A stretch of 64,000 bases of DNA from Pseudobacteroides sp. (GTDB lineage Bacteria > Bacillota > Clostridia > Acetivibrionales > DSM-2933): NCBI RefSeq assembly GCF_036567765.1, contig NZ_DATCTU010000004.1, forward strand, positions 1-64,000, in the 5' to 3' direction. Positions 55,804 through 64,000 of this stretch are shown piece after piece. The notes beneath the pieces were generated by a model. It had not been told where the DNA came from, did no database searches, and was given only the letters and a program-made list of their open reading frames with translations. Each line of letters starts with the position of its first letter. Positions within the stretch are counted from its first letter, which is position 1. A program made the position numbers and the translations under genes.

Positions 55804-56508
55804 ATTTTCTTCACCGATCATTGTGTCTTTGTAAAACCTCATAAGGCAGCCTGCTGATGTCCGTTGAGCCATTGGAAGTATATACCTGGTAAGCTTATAA
55901 AATCTCTCGTTTTCATCCTCTATATTCTTAAGCTTGTTATATATGTTGATGGCATTTCTAGAGTTAAAAATTACAAACTCATCAATATCATCAAGGTAGT
56001 ATCCACCCTCCATTGCTAAAAAGTCATCATAGTTATTATAATTTCTTCTTACAAAGTTTTCATACTGCCTATGATTGTCAAGTAGCCTTATATTTGCATG
56101 CTGGGGTATGGTCATGTCCTGGATAATATGCATGGTTGCCCCAAGATAAAACATAGATTCCTGAATGCTGGACTTTTTCCAATTCTCTAAAGTATTATTA
56201 TAATACTCTCGAGCCAATGAAAGAGCATTGCGGTTCCCATATAATCCTCTTTCAATATATGGGTTATAAAAGTGACCTGAGCTCTTAAAGTCCTGATCTG
56301 CCCAAACAACTCCTTCATTAATTGAAACCAGGTTATCGCTGAAAAAATTAAAGGCATCTACATATTTGTCATTTTTTATAATCTCCAATGACTGTAGGTT
56401 TATAAACTTATGAATGCTGCACGGAGTATTTATTATCTGCTTCTTTAATGGGTTAATTGAATAAAGAAAGTAATAAAACATTTTTCCGTAAATTTTTTCC
56501 AATACCAT
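55783..56508 (-). CDS. Zinc-dependent phospholipase C-like protein
   Basis: 241 residues, RBS GAGGTAA. It shows the helical Zn_dep_PLPC pattern: His in CSIHKFIN, Asp in VWADQD, His in SSGHFYNP and the HxxxD..H set in ATMHIIQDMTIPQHA, the last the strongest signature. The secreted clostridial enzymes start their mature chain with Trp and need a signal peptide; here none is visible and the N-terminus is hydrophobic-aromatic (MFYYFLYSI). It may be cytoplasmic or membrane-associated, and its substrate need not be a phospholipid. Confidence 0.78.
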   Translation of the reverse strand: MVLEKIYGKMFYYFLYSINPLKKQIINTPCSIHKFINLQSLEIIKNDKYVDAFNFFSDNLVSINEGVVWADQDFKSSGHFYNPYIERGLYGNRNALSLAREYYNNTLENWKKSSIQESMFYLGATMHIIQDMTIPQHANIRLLDNHRQYENFVRRNYNNYDDFLAMEGGYYLDDIDEFVIFNSRNAINIYNKLKNIEDENERFYKLTRYILPMAQRTSAGCLMRFYKDTMIGEENKSGPKG

Positions 56509-56635
56509 AACTTTACCTCAAAAAGAATGATTTTAGTCCACTGTTTTTTAATTTTTGTCCTTTTTATATTTTCCATTTAACTTGCTTAGTAAACACGAAT
56601 TAAATATTTTTTAAAGTTTAAATTATGACGTAACC

Positions 56636-57481
56636 TCAATAGCCAATTTCCAAATGACACCCAACAAAACTGCTTTTAACCGGATGCGGAGCACCCTCCC
56701 AGCCTCTCGTAACACTGGATAAAACCAACGCAACCCGCGGTTCATAGGGACTCTTTATATATCCGCCTATCTGAACATTAAGAAACATATCGTTTTGATT
56801 TTTATATTCACTGAAGGTCTTATTGATACCGTTCCTATTAACCAAAACTTTATATTTTGTTATTATATTCGGTGTACCATACATATCACCATATGAAATA
56901 TCTGCTATTGATGCTGTGTATTTATTATTGTTATATTCTAATGGAAAACTTGATACCTTAAGGTCGGTATGGATTATAATACCGTATTTATCCAGATATT
57001 CTTTGTACTTAACTCTCAAGTTACTATAAACCCATTTAAATATTTCGGTATCCTTGTTGCTATCCCTCAACTCCATTGGTAATCCTTCTTCCAGCCCTCG
57101 CTCAGACTGCCATAAATATTTGTCCGTCACCATGTCCTGGATCACCCATCTGAAATAACCTGTTTCATCATTTCCTGCCCCGCCGCCGTATATACCAGTA
57201 ATATAGGCAAATTTACCGTCTTTTGACCAGCCAATCGGGGCAAACATAAGATCAAAGTATGTTTTATCCCCATATGCTTCATCTGTTTTAAGCTTTGCTT
57301 TGTCAACAAAATCCAAAGGCCTGTATAGTGTCGGAATTAGAGGTGTTGGGCTGGTTTGGGGCGTTTGAAGCGTTTGAAGTGTTTGAGGTGTTTGGGGCAT
57401 CTTTGGCGTTTGGGGCGTTTTTGAGCTGCATCCTAATGCAACTATAAACAAAATGCTTAAAATAATTATCTTAAAATTCAT
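56636..57481 (-). CDS. Lipoprotein with PQTP repeat linker
   Basis: 281 residues, RBS GGAAGG. Signal peptide with lipobox VALGC. Residues of about 24-50 are a low-complexity linker of PQTP and LQT units encoded by GTTTGGGGCGTTT-like DNA repeats (reverse strand). The mature domain (about 55-281) is unrecognised; strand-rich, with YFRWVIQDMVTDKYLWQ-like aromatic strands. No catalytic motif seen. It stands alone. Confidence 0.7.
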   Translation of the reverse strand: MNFKIIILSILFIVALGCSSKTPQTPKMPQTPQTLQTLQTPQTSPTPLIPTLYRPLDFVDKAKLKTDEAYGDKTYFDLMFAPIGWSKDGKFAYITGIYGGGAGNDETGYFRWVIQDMVTDKYLWQSERGLEEGLPMELRDSNKDTEIFKWVYSNLRVKYKEYLDKYGIIIHTDLKVSSFPLEYNNNKYTASIADISYGDMYGTPNIITKYKVLVNRNGINKTFSEYKNQNDMFLNVQIGGYIKSPYEPRVALVLSSVTRGWEGAPHPVKSSFVGCHLEIGY

Positions 57482-57647
57482 AATTACACCTTCCTTCTAT
57501 TTGATTAATCACTTTTTATAGAAGTATTACTTATTATTTTACCATACAATGAACTATTAAAACTAATGTGTTTTTGATATAATAATTTTTAGTATTAATC
57601 TTTACACTAACACATAACATTACATCCAACTATTAGGAGGTATCTAA

Positions 57648-58145
57648 ATGTCAAATAGCACCAATAACAGAAGAATACTAATAGTTTACTATACCCAATC
57701 AGGTAATAGTAAATTCGTTGCCGAAACAATTGCACAGGAAATAAAAGCTGACACTCTCGAAATCAAGACTAAAAAAAGCCTTCCAAAGTCAACCTTTTTT
57801 AAGCTTTTTGTAGGAGGAATGCAGGTTGTTTTTAAAATTAAGCCTGATCTACTTCCTGTGGATAAAAAACCTATGGATTATGACATGGTCATTATAGGCA
57901 CCCCCGTCTGGGCAAGTTCATTTGCCTCACCCTTTAATACATTCTTTTCCCAAATAGATATCAAAGGTAAAAAGATTGCCCTTTACTGCTGCTATGGAGG
58001 CTCTAAGGGAAAAACCTTCGATAATATGAAAAATGTACTAAACGGTAATCAATTTATAGGAGAATTGGAAATAAAATCACCCTTAGAAGACAAGAGTGAA
58101 GGAATCAGGAGAATCAAAGAGTGGGTTAAAACTATTAATATTTAA
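57648..58145 (+). CDS. Flavodoxin-like protein
   Basis: 165 residues, RBS AGGAGG. The FMN phosphate loop is YYTQSGNSKFVAETIA at about 13-28, with VIIGTPVWASS for the isoalloxazine side and LYCCYGGSKGK for the second loop. Short-chain single-domain flavodoxin (Flavodoxin_4/1 type). Likely a cytoplasmic electron carrier or quinone reductase; a partner is not evident. Confidence 0.85.
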   Translation: MSNSTNNRRILIVYYTQSGNSKFVAETIAQEIKADTLEIKTKKSLPKSTFFKLFVGGMQVVFKIKPDLLPVDKKPMDYDMVIIGTPVWASSFASPFNTFFSQIDIKGKKIALYCCYGGSKGKTFDNMKNVLNGNQFIGELEIKSPLEDKSEGIRRIKEWVKTINI

Positions 58146-58175
58146 ATTGAAATGAATTATATTACTTTTAGGTTA

Positions 58176-58224
58176 TATGAAAAGTGTAAACTCTTTCAAT
58201 TATAAAAGATTATCACTTTTCATA
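58176..58224. terminator. Terminator between flavodoxin and nifS-like genes
   Basis: TATGAAAAGTG (58176-58186) pairs with CACTTTTCATA (58214-58224) with an inner CTTT/AAAG pair. Confidence 0.65.
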
Positions 58225-58231
58225 TTAAAAT

Positions 58232-59392
58232 TTATTTAGACCTGGAAGTTTTCCTGATTCTCGGCAATATTTCCTTAATCGCATTAGCAGCAGTAATAAC
58301 CTGATCATCAGTATTGAAAGCAGAAAGGCTTATTCGAATTGCACCGTCAATGTATTTTGCCGGGACTCCCATTGCCTTCAGAACTCTGCTGTGAATCTTT
58401 TTTCTTGAGGAACATGCAGATCCTGTCGAAACATATATGTTTTTCTCTTCTAAGTGATGCAGCAAAACCTCTGATTTTATGCCTCCAAAAGCTACATTGA
58501 GAATATAAGGGCTTGAGTTTTCCGATGAAATGATCCTAAAGTCCTCAATATTCTTTTGTATTTCCATAATAAAGCTACCTTTCAAAGCATCTACCGCTTT
58601 ATAATTTTCCTTCATGTTTTTAAAAGTTATTTCTACAGCTTTCCCAAAACCGCATATTCCCGGAACATTTTCAGTCCCTGACCTTAACAGCGACTCTTGG
58701 CCTCCTCCTAGAAAGAGAGGATTCAACCTTATGGACTTGTTTACATATAAAGCTCCGCTGCCTTTTGGTCCATGTATCTTGTGTGCACTCATAGATATCA
58801 TGTCAATGCCAACGCTTTTAGGGAAAATATCCATCTTCCCATATGCCTGAACTGCATCTACATGTATAACAGCATTTTTATTTATAGAATCTTTTATTTT
58901 TATTATTTCATCAATGGGCTGAATTGCACCAACTTCGTTATTTACAAGAATAATGCTTATTAATGCAGTCTCCCCCGTAATCTTTGACTTAAGCTCACCC
59001 ATATCTACTAAGCCGTTGCTGTCAACACTCAAAAAATCAACTGTATAGCCTGAACTCTCCAAATGCTGATAAATCTCCATTACCGAAGGATGCTCTATAG
59101 ATGAAGTTATAATGTGTTTGCCCTTCCTGGGGTTTCCGAAAAGATATCCTGTTATGGCTAAATTATTTGACTCTGTGCCTCCTGAAGTAAAATATATTTC
59201 ATTTGAATTTACTCTCAGGCTGTCAGCAATAACCTGCCTTGACTTTTTGATCTCTCTTTCTGCCTCAATACCTTTTTTGTGAAGAGATGATGGGTTTCCG
59301 TAAACTTCTTTGCTAATGACCCCCATCAATTCTACAACTTCATCATAAGGCTTTGTAGTTGAACTGTTATCTAAAAAAATCTCGTTATTCAT
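58232..59392 (-). CDS. Cysteine desulfurase, NifS/IscS-like
   Basis: 386 residues. PLP-binding Lys205 in MSAHKIHGPKG, catalytic Cys327 in STGSACSSR, His101 in SSIEHPSV and the GGTESNNLAI loop identify a class I (NifS/IscS) desulfurase. It takes sulfur from cysteine for Fe-S clusters or tRNA thiolation. A U-type scaffold or thiI gene is not adjacent. Its start overlaps the stop of a small Cys-cluster gene by eight bases, so the two are translationally coupled. Confidence 0.93.
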   Translation of the reverse strand: MNNEIFLDNSSTTKPYDEVVELMGVISKEVYGNPSSLHKKGIEAEREIKKSRQVIADSLRVNSNEIYFTSGGTESNNLAITGYLFGNPRKGKHIITSSIEHPSVMEIYQHLESSGYTVDFLSVDSNGLVDMGELKSKITGETALISIILVNNEVGAIQPIDEIIKIKDSINKNAVIHVDAVQAYGKMDIFPKSVGIDMISMSAHKIHGPKGSGALYVNKSIRLNPLFLGGGQESLLRSGTENVPGICGFGKAVEITFKNMKENYKAVDALKGSFIMEIQKNIEDFRIISSENSSPYILNVAFGGIKSEVLLHHLEEKNIYVSTGSACSSRKKIHSRVLKAMGVPAKYIDGAIRISLSAFNTDDQVITAANAIKEILPRIRKTSRSK

Positions 59393-59564
59393 CTTTTTCC
59401 TCTTTTTCCTTAATAAACTCTTCTATATTCACAGATCTGTATTCTCCACTATGCTCCAAGCACTTCTCACAGTTATTGCATCTTTTTGTGCTGTCCAAAT
59501 CACATTTTTCACATTCATAGCATTTAATACAAGCACGATCATATATCAAACACTCTTTTCCCAT
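59385..59564 (-). CDS. Small Cys-cluster protein coupled to the cysteine desulfurase
   Basis: 59 residues, start ATG 59564 with AAAGGA about nine bases upstream. Eight of the first 35 residues are Cys: Cys5, then CxxCxxCxxC at 12-21 and CxxCxxC at 29-35. The last 20 residues are charged (IEEFIKEKEEKDE). Such a density fits zinc knuckles or Fe-S binding. The stop overlaps the desulfurase start (ATGAATAA), which suggests a shared job in sulfur or cluster transfer. I recognise the type as a small conserved clostridial protein but not a named function. Confidence 0.8.
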   Translation of the reverse strand: MGKECLIYDRACIKCYECEKCDLDSTKRCNNCEKCLEHSGEYRSVNIEEFIKEKEEKDE

Positions 59565-59778
59565 AAGTCTCAGTCCTTTTTTATAAATTTATACTCCGTT
59601 CGTTACCTGTTCCGCCAAAAGTATGGTTATTAACACTTTTAATATGTGAAATCACTCAGTAGTTTTAATATAACACAAACTATATGTTTTGCAATAATCA
59701 ATTTACATTTTTAATAATTAACACTTAAATATACAGGACTGCAAAGTGACTTTGTGATTCTATATTTTTGAGCATTAA

Positions 59779-59829
59779 AATTGGCTAAGTAAAATAACCT
59801 GAACACTAGTGTTATTTGCTTAGCCAATT
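59779..59829. terminator. Bidirectional terminator-like hairpin
   Basis: AATTGGCTAAG (59779-59789) pairs with CTTAGCCAATT (59819-59829), extended by AAATAAC/GTTATTT inside. It ends the pilZ gene transcript on the minus strand. In the rest of 59565-59880 only the word GACTTTGTGATTC (about 59747), shared with other intergenic regions, was noticed. Confidence 0.75.
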
Positions 59830-59880
59830 TATAATTATATAATTAACTTACAACCTTTAATAGAATTTGCCTCTAACTTT

Positions 59881-60540
59881 CTAAGGATTCCCGAACTTGA
59901 ATTTATTTACATAATGGTGCAAATTTCTCCTATTGACTTCCGATATCTCATAAATCTCAAAACCATACTCATATAAGTCCATTATTTTATTCTTTCTCAC
60001 TATTTTGCCTCTGAAAACAACTTTTTCATTTTTATCCAGTGCAATAGTAATTTCCATAACATCATCAAGTATCAAGTTGATATTACAAACAATTTTTACC
60101 CCGGATACACTAATATTAGTAGCGATGCCGAATATGGGATCAAGTATTCCCTGAACCTTAACATGTGCAGCCTTACTAATAAAAAACCTTTCTGCTTTTC
60201 TTAAGTCCTTGAGTTTTTCAATTTTTAAGATTGATACTGTAAACTGTATAGGTTCGTCATCATCAATAGATACTATGCTGGCACTAAGCAAATAAACCTC
60301 ATTAGAGCTATTATAGCTTAAAACAATAATATCACGCGGTGCTAATATCAGGTCCTTTACATTTTCCTTTAAAGTAAGCTTTATTATTGGATCACTGACA
60401 GACTCTACAGTTGCTACTAGATCATTATAGACATTATAATGCTTCATATCTATGTCACTGCTTACCTTAATAACTTTTAGACTGGCCTTCGTAAATACGC
60501 CCAGCAATCCAGTCTTATCATCAAGATTATATCCTGCCAT
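59881..60540 (-). CDS. PilZ domain protein, YcgR-like
   Basis: 219 residues from ATG 60540 (AAAGGA nine bases upstream); the longer frame from 60609 overlaps the upstream gene and has no site. The N-terminal half is a YcgR-type domain. The PilZ domain (about 125-215) shows the c-di-GMP motif: RKAER (RxxxR) and NISVSGVKI (NxSxxG). It is predicted to bind c-di-GMP, possibly to tune motility or surface attachment. It follows the LysM gene closely. Confidence 0.88.
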   Translation of the reverse strand: MAGYNLDDKTGLLGVFTKASLKVIKVSSDIDMKHYNVYNDLVATVESVSDPIIKLTLKENVKDLILAPRDIIVLSYNSSNEVYLLSASIVSIDDDEPIQFTVSILKIEKLKDLRKAERFFISKAAHVKVQGILDPIFGIATNISVSGVKIVCNINLILDDVMEITIALDKNEKVVFRGKIVRKNKIMDLYEYGFEIYEISEVNRRNLHHYVNKFKFGNP

Positions 60541-60598
60541 GGTATCACATCCTTTAATAAAGTTAGGTTGCTTCAAGTCCAATTCTCTTATATCATTT

Positions 60599-60886
60599 TT
60601 ATCCTGCAACAGGAATTTTTAGCGTATCTCCTGTGTATATTTCGCTTGAGTCAAGGCTATTAGCTTTTTTAATTTCATATAAAAATTTACGTATTTCAAT
60701 GCTACCCCTATAACGGTCCGCGATATCCCATAGGGTATCACCATATTTTATTTCTATCAACTTATATTCTTTTTTCTTAATTCCATACGATATATCGGCA
60801 AAAACAAAAGTAATCATAATACCTAAAATTAAAAATAAAAATGTAAAAAATCTTTTTTTATTTTTTAAAGTATATTTTTTCTTCAT
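60599..60886 (-). CDS. LysM protein, YneA-like, divergent from lexA
   Basis: 95 residues from ATG 60886 (GGAGG seven bases upstream). One N-terminal membrane helix (about 12-31) and a LysM domain (about 43-93: IEIKYGDTLWDIADRYRG, YTGDTLKIP). In Bacillus subtilis the LexA-controlled YneA, a small membrane LysM protein divergent from lexA, halts division during DNA damage. Same layout, with LexA boxes in the shared promoter, so this is the likely SOS division inhibitor. Sequence identity to YneA was not measured. Confidence 0.82.
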   Translation of the reverse strand: MKKKYTLKNKKRFFTFLFLILGIMITFVFADISYGIKKKEYKLIEIKYGDTLWDIADRYRGSIEIRKFLYEIKKANSLDSSEIYTGDTLKIPVAG

Positions 60887-60897
60887 TATAATCCCTC

Positions 60898-60970
60898 CGA
60901 ACACCCGTTCTTTATGATAATTATACCCAAACATCCGTTCTTTGTCAATTATTTTTCGAACATTAGTTTG
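60898..60970. promoter_or_regulatory. Three LexA (SOS) boxes in the lexA/yneA-like promoter region
   Basis: GAAC-ACCC-GTTC (60899-60910, preceded by C) is a perfect core of the Gram-positive box CGAAC-N4-GTTCG. AAAC-ATCC-GTTC (60929-60940) and CGAAC-ATTA-GTTTG (60957-60970) each differ by one base. They lie between the divergent starts at 60886 and 61095 and should give SOS control and lexA autoregulation. Confidence 0.85.
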
Positions 60971-61094
60971 ATTTTTTAAAATTATATGATATAATAATCC
61001 TGACGAAACCTTTCAAGGAATTAAATGTACTTAGAATATAAAAATCATAAATCGATTTAATCCATATTCATTAAATTTAAACGGGGTGTATGGT

Positions 61095-61736
61095 ATGCAT
61101 GAGAAGCAGAATGAAAATCAAAAGAAAATTCTAGATTTTATAAACAAGGAAGTGGCTGAAAAGGGTTATCCCCCCTCAGTTCGAGAAATATGCAAAGCCG
61201 TAGGCTTAAAGTCAACATCAACGGTTCACGGATACCTAGAAAAGCTCAGTAAAACCGGTCAAATCCAAAAGACCCCCACAAAACCGCGAGCTTTGAAGAT
61301 AGTAGGCTCCAAAAATGCAAGCACGCAAAAGAATGACAAGGGGTATTATACAGTAAAAGAAATGGTTGATGTTCCTATTGTCGGTAAGGTAACAGCCGGC
61401 CAGCCAATTTTAGCTGTTCAAAATGTGGAGGACACTTTTCCATTACCAGTAGACTTTGTGCAAAATTCAACCGCTTTTATGCTAAAGGTACAGGGTGACA
61501 GTATGATTGAGGTGGGTATATTCGACAAGGACCTTGTTTTAGTAAAGCAGCAGGCTACAGCTAATAACGGGGATATAGTGGTGGCACTGATTGGTGATGA
61601 AGCTACAGTAAAAACATTTTATAAGGAAAATGGATATGTTCGGCTCCAGCCTGAGAATAAATACTTAGAGCCTATAATTGTAAGAGAAAACTTGAGTATT
61701 TTAGGAAAGGTTATTGGTGTTTTCAGAAAACTTTAA
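61095..61736 (+). CDS. lexA: LexA repressor
   Basis: 213 residues from ATG 61095 (GGGG upstream); a GTG at 61086 is in frame but overlaps the ribosome site. Winged helix-turn-helix (about 5-65: [20 protein letters not shown]), cleavage pair Ala101-Gly102, catalytic Ser136 (GDSM) and Lys173 (TVKTF). RecA-stimulated self-cleavage relieves SOS gene repression. Complete and normal. Confidence 0.97.
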   Translation: MHEKQNENQKKILDFINKEVAEKGYPPSVREICKAVGLKSTSTVHGYLEKLSKTGQIQKTPTKPRALKIVGSKNASTQKNDKGYYTVKEMVDVPIVGKVTAGQPILAVQNVEDTFPLPVDFVQNSTAFMLKVQGDSMIEVGIFDKDLVLVKQQATANNGDIVVALIGDEATVKTFYKENGYVRLQPENKYLEPIIVRENLSILGKVIGVFRKL

Positions 61737-61745
61737 TACAGCATT

Positions 61746-61770
61746 AAAAAAGCCGCTAAGCGGCTTTTTT
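61746..61770. terminator. Bidirectional terminator between lexA and hfq
   Basis: AAAAAAGCCGC, loop TAA, GCGGCTTTTTT. It serves both convergent genes. Confidence 0.92.
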
Positions 61771-62012
61771 TACTGTTCTCTGTTATCATTAAATATAAGA
61801 TTTACAAGTTTCATAGGACTTATAGTTGATATAGCATGCTTGTAAACAAGCTGTTGTCTTCCATCGCTATCCAAAACTACTGTAAAATTATCAAAACCTT
61901 TTACCATACCTTTTAACTGAAAACCATTTGTCAGGTAGATTGTTACAGCAATATGCTCTTTTCTAACCTGATTTAAAAAAACATCTTGTAAATTAATATT
62001 ATTCTTGTTCAC
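61770..62012 (-). CDS. hfq: RNA chaperone Hfq
   Basis: 80 residues from a GTG with GGAGGAG upstream. Sm-like fold: [38 protein letters not shown] and YKHAISTI (Sm2 motif). Hfq forms a hexamer that binds small RNAs and mRNA. Located downstream of miaA, the conserved order. Confidence 0.96.
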   Translation of the reverse strand: MNKNNINLQDVFLNQVRKEHIAVTIYLTNGFQLKGMVKGFDNFTVVLDSDGRQQLVYKHAISTISPMKLVNLIFNDNREQ

Positions 62013-62084
62013 GGGACTCCTCCTCTATCTATCTATTTTTATCCATGCTAAAACATAACACTTACCCGAAACTATACAATTATT

Positions 62085-63026
62085 CTATAGGAAATTACCA
62101 TTTGTTGCAATATCATTTTCAATATTTTTTGCAATTTTATTTATGTCCTGCTCCGAATCCAAATCAATCCATTTAATACCTTCGGTCTTTTTAAACCACG
62201 TTATTTGACGCTTGGCATACCTTCTTGATCCCATCTTTATTATTTCCTTTGCATCCTCTAAAGTAATTTCATCCTTAAGGTATAAAAGCAGTTCTTTATA
62301 TCCTAAAGCTTGCATTGCAATGGTATTTCTATCATAGCCCATCCTTATAAGGTCTTTTACTTCTTCAATCAATCCCCTTTCAAACATTAAATCTACTCTT
62401 TTGTTTATTCTATCATACAACCTTTCCCTGCCCATTTTAAGGCCATAGGTATAAAACTCATACCTGGAAGGGTTTTTCCTGGACACCTCCTGATGCTCAG
62501 ATATTGTCTTTTTAGAATACTCATATACCTCTAATGCCCTAATGACCCGCTTTGTGTCATTCTTATGAATTCTTCCAGCGGCTAATGGGTCAACAGATTT
62601 GAGTTTGTCATGAAGATAATCATTTCCCAGTTCCTCAGCTTCCTTCTTAAGTCTTTCCCTAAGCTCCCAGTCGCATACAGTCTCTGAAAAATCTATATTA
62701 TAAAGAAGGGAATTGATATAAAGCCCAGTCCCCCCTACAACTATAGGCTGTTTTCCTTTATTTAATATTTCATCGATATATTTGGTCGCCAGCTCTTTAT
62801 ATCTTGCCACACTAAACTCTTCATCAGGATTTACTTCATCAATAAGATAGTGCTTGATTCCTGACATCTCTTCCTCATCAGGCTTAGCTGTTCCGATATC
62901 CATATACCTGTAAATTTGCATTGAATCCGCAGAGATTATCTCCCCTTCCAGTTCCTTTGCCAATTTAATAGACAATGCTGTTTTACCTGATGCTGTGGGA
63001 CCTACTATTACAATAACCTTACCCAT
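62085..63026 (-). CDS. miaA: tRNA dimethylallyltransferase MiaA
   Basis: 313 residues from ATG 63026 (AGGGG upstream); a GTG two codons earlier is an alternative. P-loop GPTASGKT, catalytic Asp in ISADSMQIYRYMDIGTAKP, GGTGLY and RRYAKRQITWFK are present. It adds the dimethylallyl group to A37 of tRNAs reading UNN codons. It follows mutL by eight bases and precedes hfq. Confidence 0.96.
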   Translation of the reverse strand: MGKVIVIVGPTASGKTALSIKLAKELEGEIISADSMQIYRYMDIGTAKPDEEEMSGIKHYLIDEVNPDEEFSVARYKELATKYIDEILNKGKQPIVVGGTGLYINSLLYNIDFSETVCDWELRERLKKEAEELGNDYLHDKLKSVDPLAAGRIHKNDTKRVIRALEVYEYSKKTISEHQEVSRKNPSRYEFYTYGLKMGRERLYDRINKRVDLMFERGLIEEVKDLIRMGYDRNTIAMQALGYKELLLYLKDEITLEDAKEIIKMGSRRYAKRQITWFKKTEGIKWIDLDSEQDINKIAKNIENDIATNGNFL

Positions 63027-63034
63027 AACCACCC

Positions 63035-64000
63035 CTACAAAACCCTTTTAAACATTTTTTCCAGCTCATGCTTTGTAAGCTTTACAATAACAGGCCTTCC
63101 ATGAGGACATGTATATGGATTCCTTGTTTCTCCAAGCTTATCCATGACACTGATTATTTCTTTTTCATCAAGCTTTTTATTAGCTTTTACAGCTGCCTTG
63201 CAGGCAATTGTGTAGATGGCTTCATCCGCCATAATATCAATATTGTCAACATTTGACTTCTTTATCTTGTCAACAATCTCTAAAAACAGCTCCTTAACAG
63301 AATTTATATCATTTATAAAAGGAACTGATCTTATGATAATTGAATTATTTCCAAAATTCTCAAAATTAAAACCTAAATTATTAAAAATTTCCTTCTTACC
63401 TTCAATAAACTTTATTTCGTTATACGGTATCTCTACAACCTCAGGTGTTAAGAGGATTTGTGAAAAAGGCTCCTTTTTACTGAACTTTTCCCTATAGTAC
63501 TCATACATAATTCTTTCATGTGCCGCGTGTTGATCAATAAGAAGGAGGTTATTATCTTTTTGTATAAGAATATAGGTGGAAAAAACCTGCCCAATTATTG
63601 TGGCATTTTTAAACACCTCAAGTTTCTCTTCTTTGGCCCTCCCATCCTCTTTATCATCACTCTTACATTTATCTATTGAATCAGTTTTATCAGATACAAT
63701 CAAGTTGTATTCTTTGTTTGTTTGCTTACTTTCTGGACTTTCAATTTCTTTCTTATTGTTATCGCCACTTTGTTCACATAACTTTTTACTAAATAAATTA
63801 TTGCTATTTAAATTATTATTATGTAAACTTTCCTTTTTTACTATTTCATTTTGTGTACTTAAATCAGATCCTTGAAACACCTCTATATTTTTACTTTCTT
63901 CTGTGCCAATATTTGGCGGCGTACTGTTTATATCTATATAATTATAATTAGATTTTTCTTCCTTGACTGCTTTAGCCGCACCTTTATCCCTATTCTGGTT
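63035..64000 (-). CDS. mutL: MutL mismatch repair protein, 3' part only
   Basis: The frame is open to the window edge, so 321 C-terminal residues are visible; an apparent start at 63880 is internal. The visible part is a Lys/Asn/Glu-rich linker and the dimerisation domain with the endonuclease motif DQHAAHERIMYE (near residue 160 of the visible part) and CPHGRP near the end. These are present in MutL proteins that nick DNA themselves, as expected where MutH is absent. The ATPase domain lies beyond the window. Confidence 0.95.
   Translation of the reverse strand, partial: NQNRDKGAAKAVKEEKSNYNYIDINSTPPNIGTEESKNIEVFQGSDLSTQNEIVKKESLHNNNLNSNNLFSKKLCEQSGDNNKKEIESPESKQTNKEYNLIVSDKTDSIDKCKSDDKEDGRAKEEKLEVFKNATIIGQVFSTYILIQKDNNLLLIDQHAAHERIMYEYYREKFSKKEPFSQILLTPEVVEIPYNEIKFIEGKKEIFNNLGFNFENFGNNSIIIRSVPFINDINSVKELFLEIVDKIKKSNVDNIDIMADEAIYTIACKAAVKANKKLDEKEIISVMDKLGETRNPYTCPHGRPVIVKLTKHELEKMFKRVL

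Noticed and set aside
1-64000. tRNA or rRNA genes
   Set aside because: I found no convincing T-arm plus acceptor-stem combination or rRNA-like stretch by reading; a tRNA search program would settle it.

Overview
The window is AT-rich Gram-positive chromosomal DNA from an anaerobic, spore-forming, cellulosome-producing clostridium. The evidence is three secreted proteins ending in type I-like dockerins (a GH9 and a GH5 cellulase and a six-repeat FN3 protein), intracellular cellobiose phosphorolysis, the sporulation genes yqfC and yqfD, a T-box leader in front of metG, and the Firmicutes gene orders yqfC-yqfD-phoH-pgpH-ybeY-dgkA-cdd-era-yqzL-recO and mutL-miaA-hfq/lexA-yneA. All three dockerins follow a carboxypeptidase-regulatory-like module. 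This suggests the Acetivibrio/Pseudobacteroides group, but that is an inference and no species is claimed.

Layout. 1-6.4 kb is an accessory region: a perfect 137-bp inverted repeat brackets a lipoprotein gene, followed by a SymE-like gene, a DUF2493 (SLOG) gene, an IS110-family transposase with a long non-coding left flank, and a small Cys-containing protein. 6.5-13.8 kb holds an aldo/keto reductase with a foreign-looking N-terminus, a KDPG aldolase, a large unrecognised Ser-rich protein, an XRE regulator/membrane protein pair, small hypothetical genes and a YbaK-type deacylase. 13.8-19.7 kb holds the FN3-dockerin protein, a copper-amine-oxidase-N-like surface protein and a zinc-ribbon membrane protein behind a cluster of perfect hairpins. 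19.9-24.2 kb is a cellobiose phosphorylase-GH3 operon. 24.2-27.7 kb holds a Xer-type recombinase, a CBM9/CuAO-N protein and a membrane protein. 27.7-29.8 kb is metG with its T-box leader.

29.8-41.7 kb (minus strand) is a carbohydrate-utilisation block: a solute-binding lipoprotein, then, in transcription order, a second solute-binding protein, a YesM-type kinase, a YesN/AraC-type regulator, the GH9 cellulase and the GH5 cellulase. This looks like extracellular sugar sensing coupled to cellulase expression. 41.8-55.2 kb is conserved core: recO, yqzL (missed by simple ORF calling), era, cdd, dgkA, ybeY, pgpH, phoH, yqfD, yqfC, a polysaccharide deacetylase, two DUF881 proteins and a sugar-nucleotidyltransferase/degenerate phosphomannomutase fusion. 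55.4-64 kb holds a stand-alone CBM25-like protein, a zinc phospholipase C-like protein, a lipoprotein, a flavodoxin, a small Cys-cluster protein overlapping a NifS-like desulfurase, PilZ, a YneA-like LysM protein divergent from lexA with three LexA boxes between them, hfq, miaA and the 3' part of mutL.

How the parts fit. Secreted dockerin enzymes attack cellulose, solute-binding proteins capture oligosaccharides, and cellobiose phosphorylase splits cellobiose inside the cell. A three-component sensor probably tunes the cellulase genes. Structures that the genes do not explain include a dispersed palindromic intergenic repeat, tandem promoter/operator palindromes before the first solute-binding protein gene, a probable ATT start codon, and a hairpin that borders a strong minus-strand Shine-Dalgarno.
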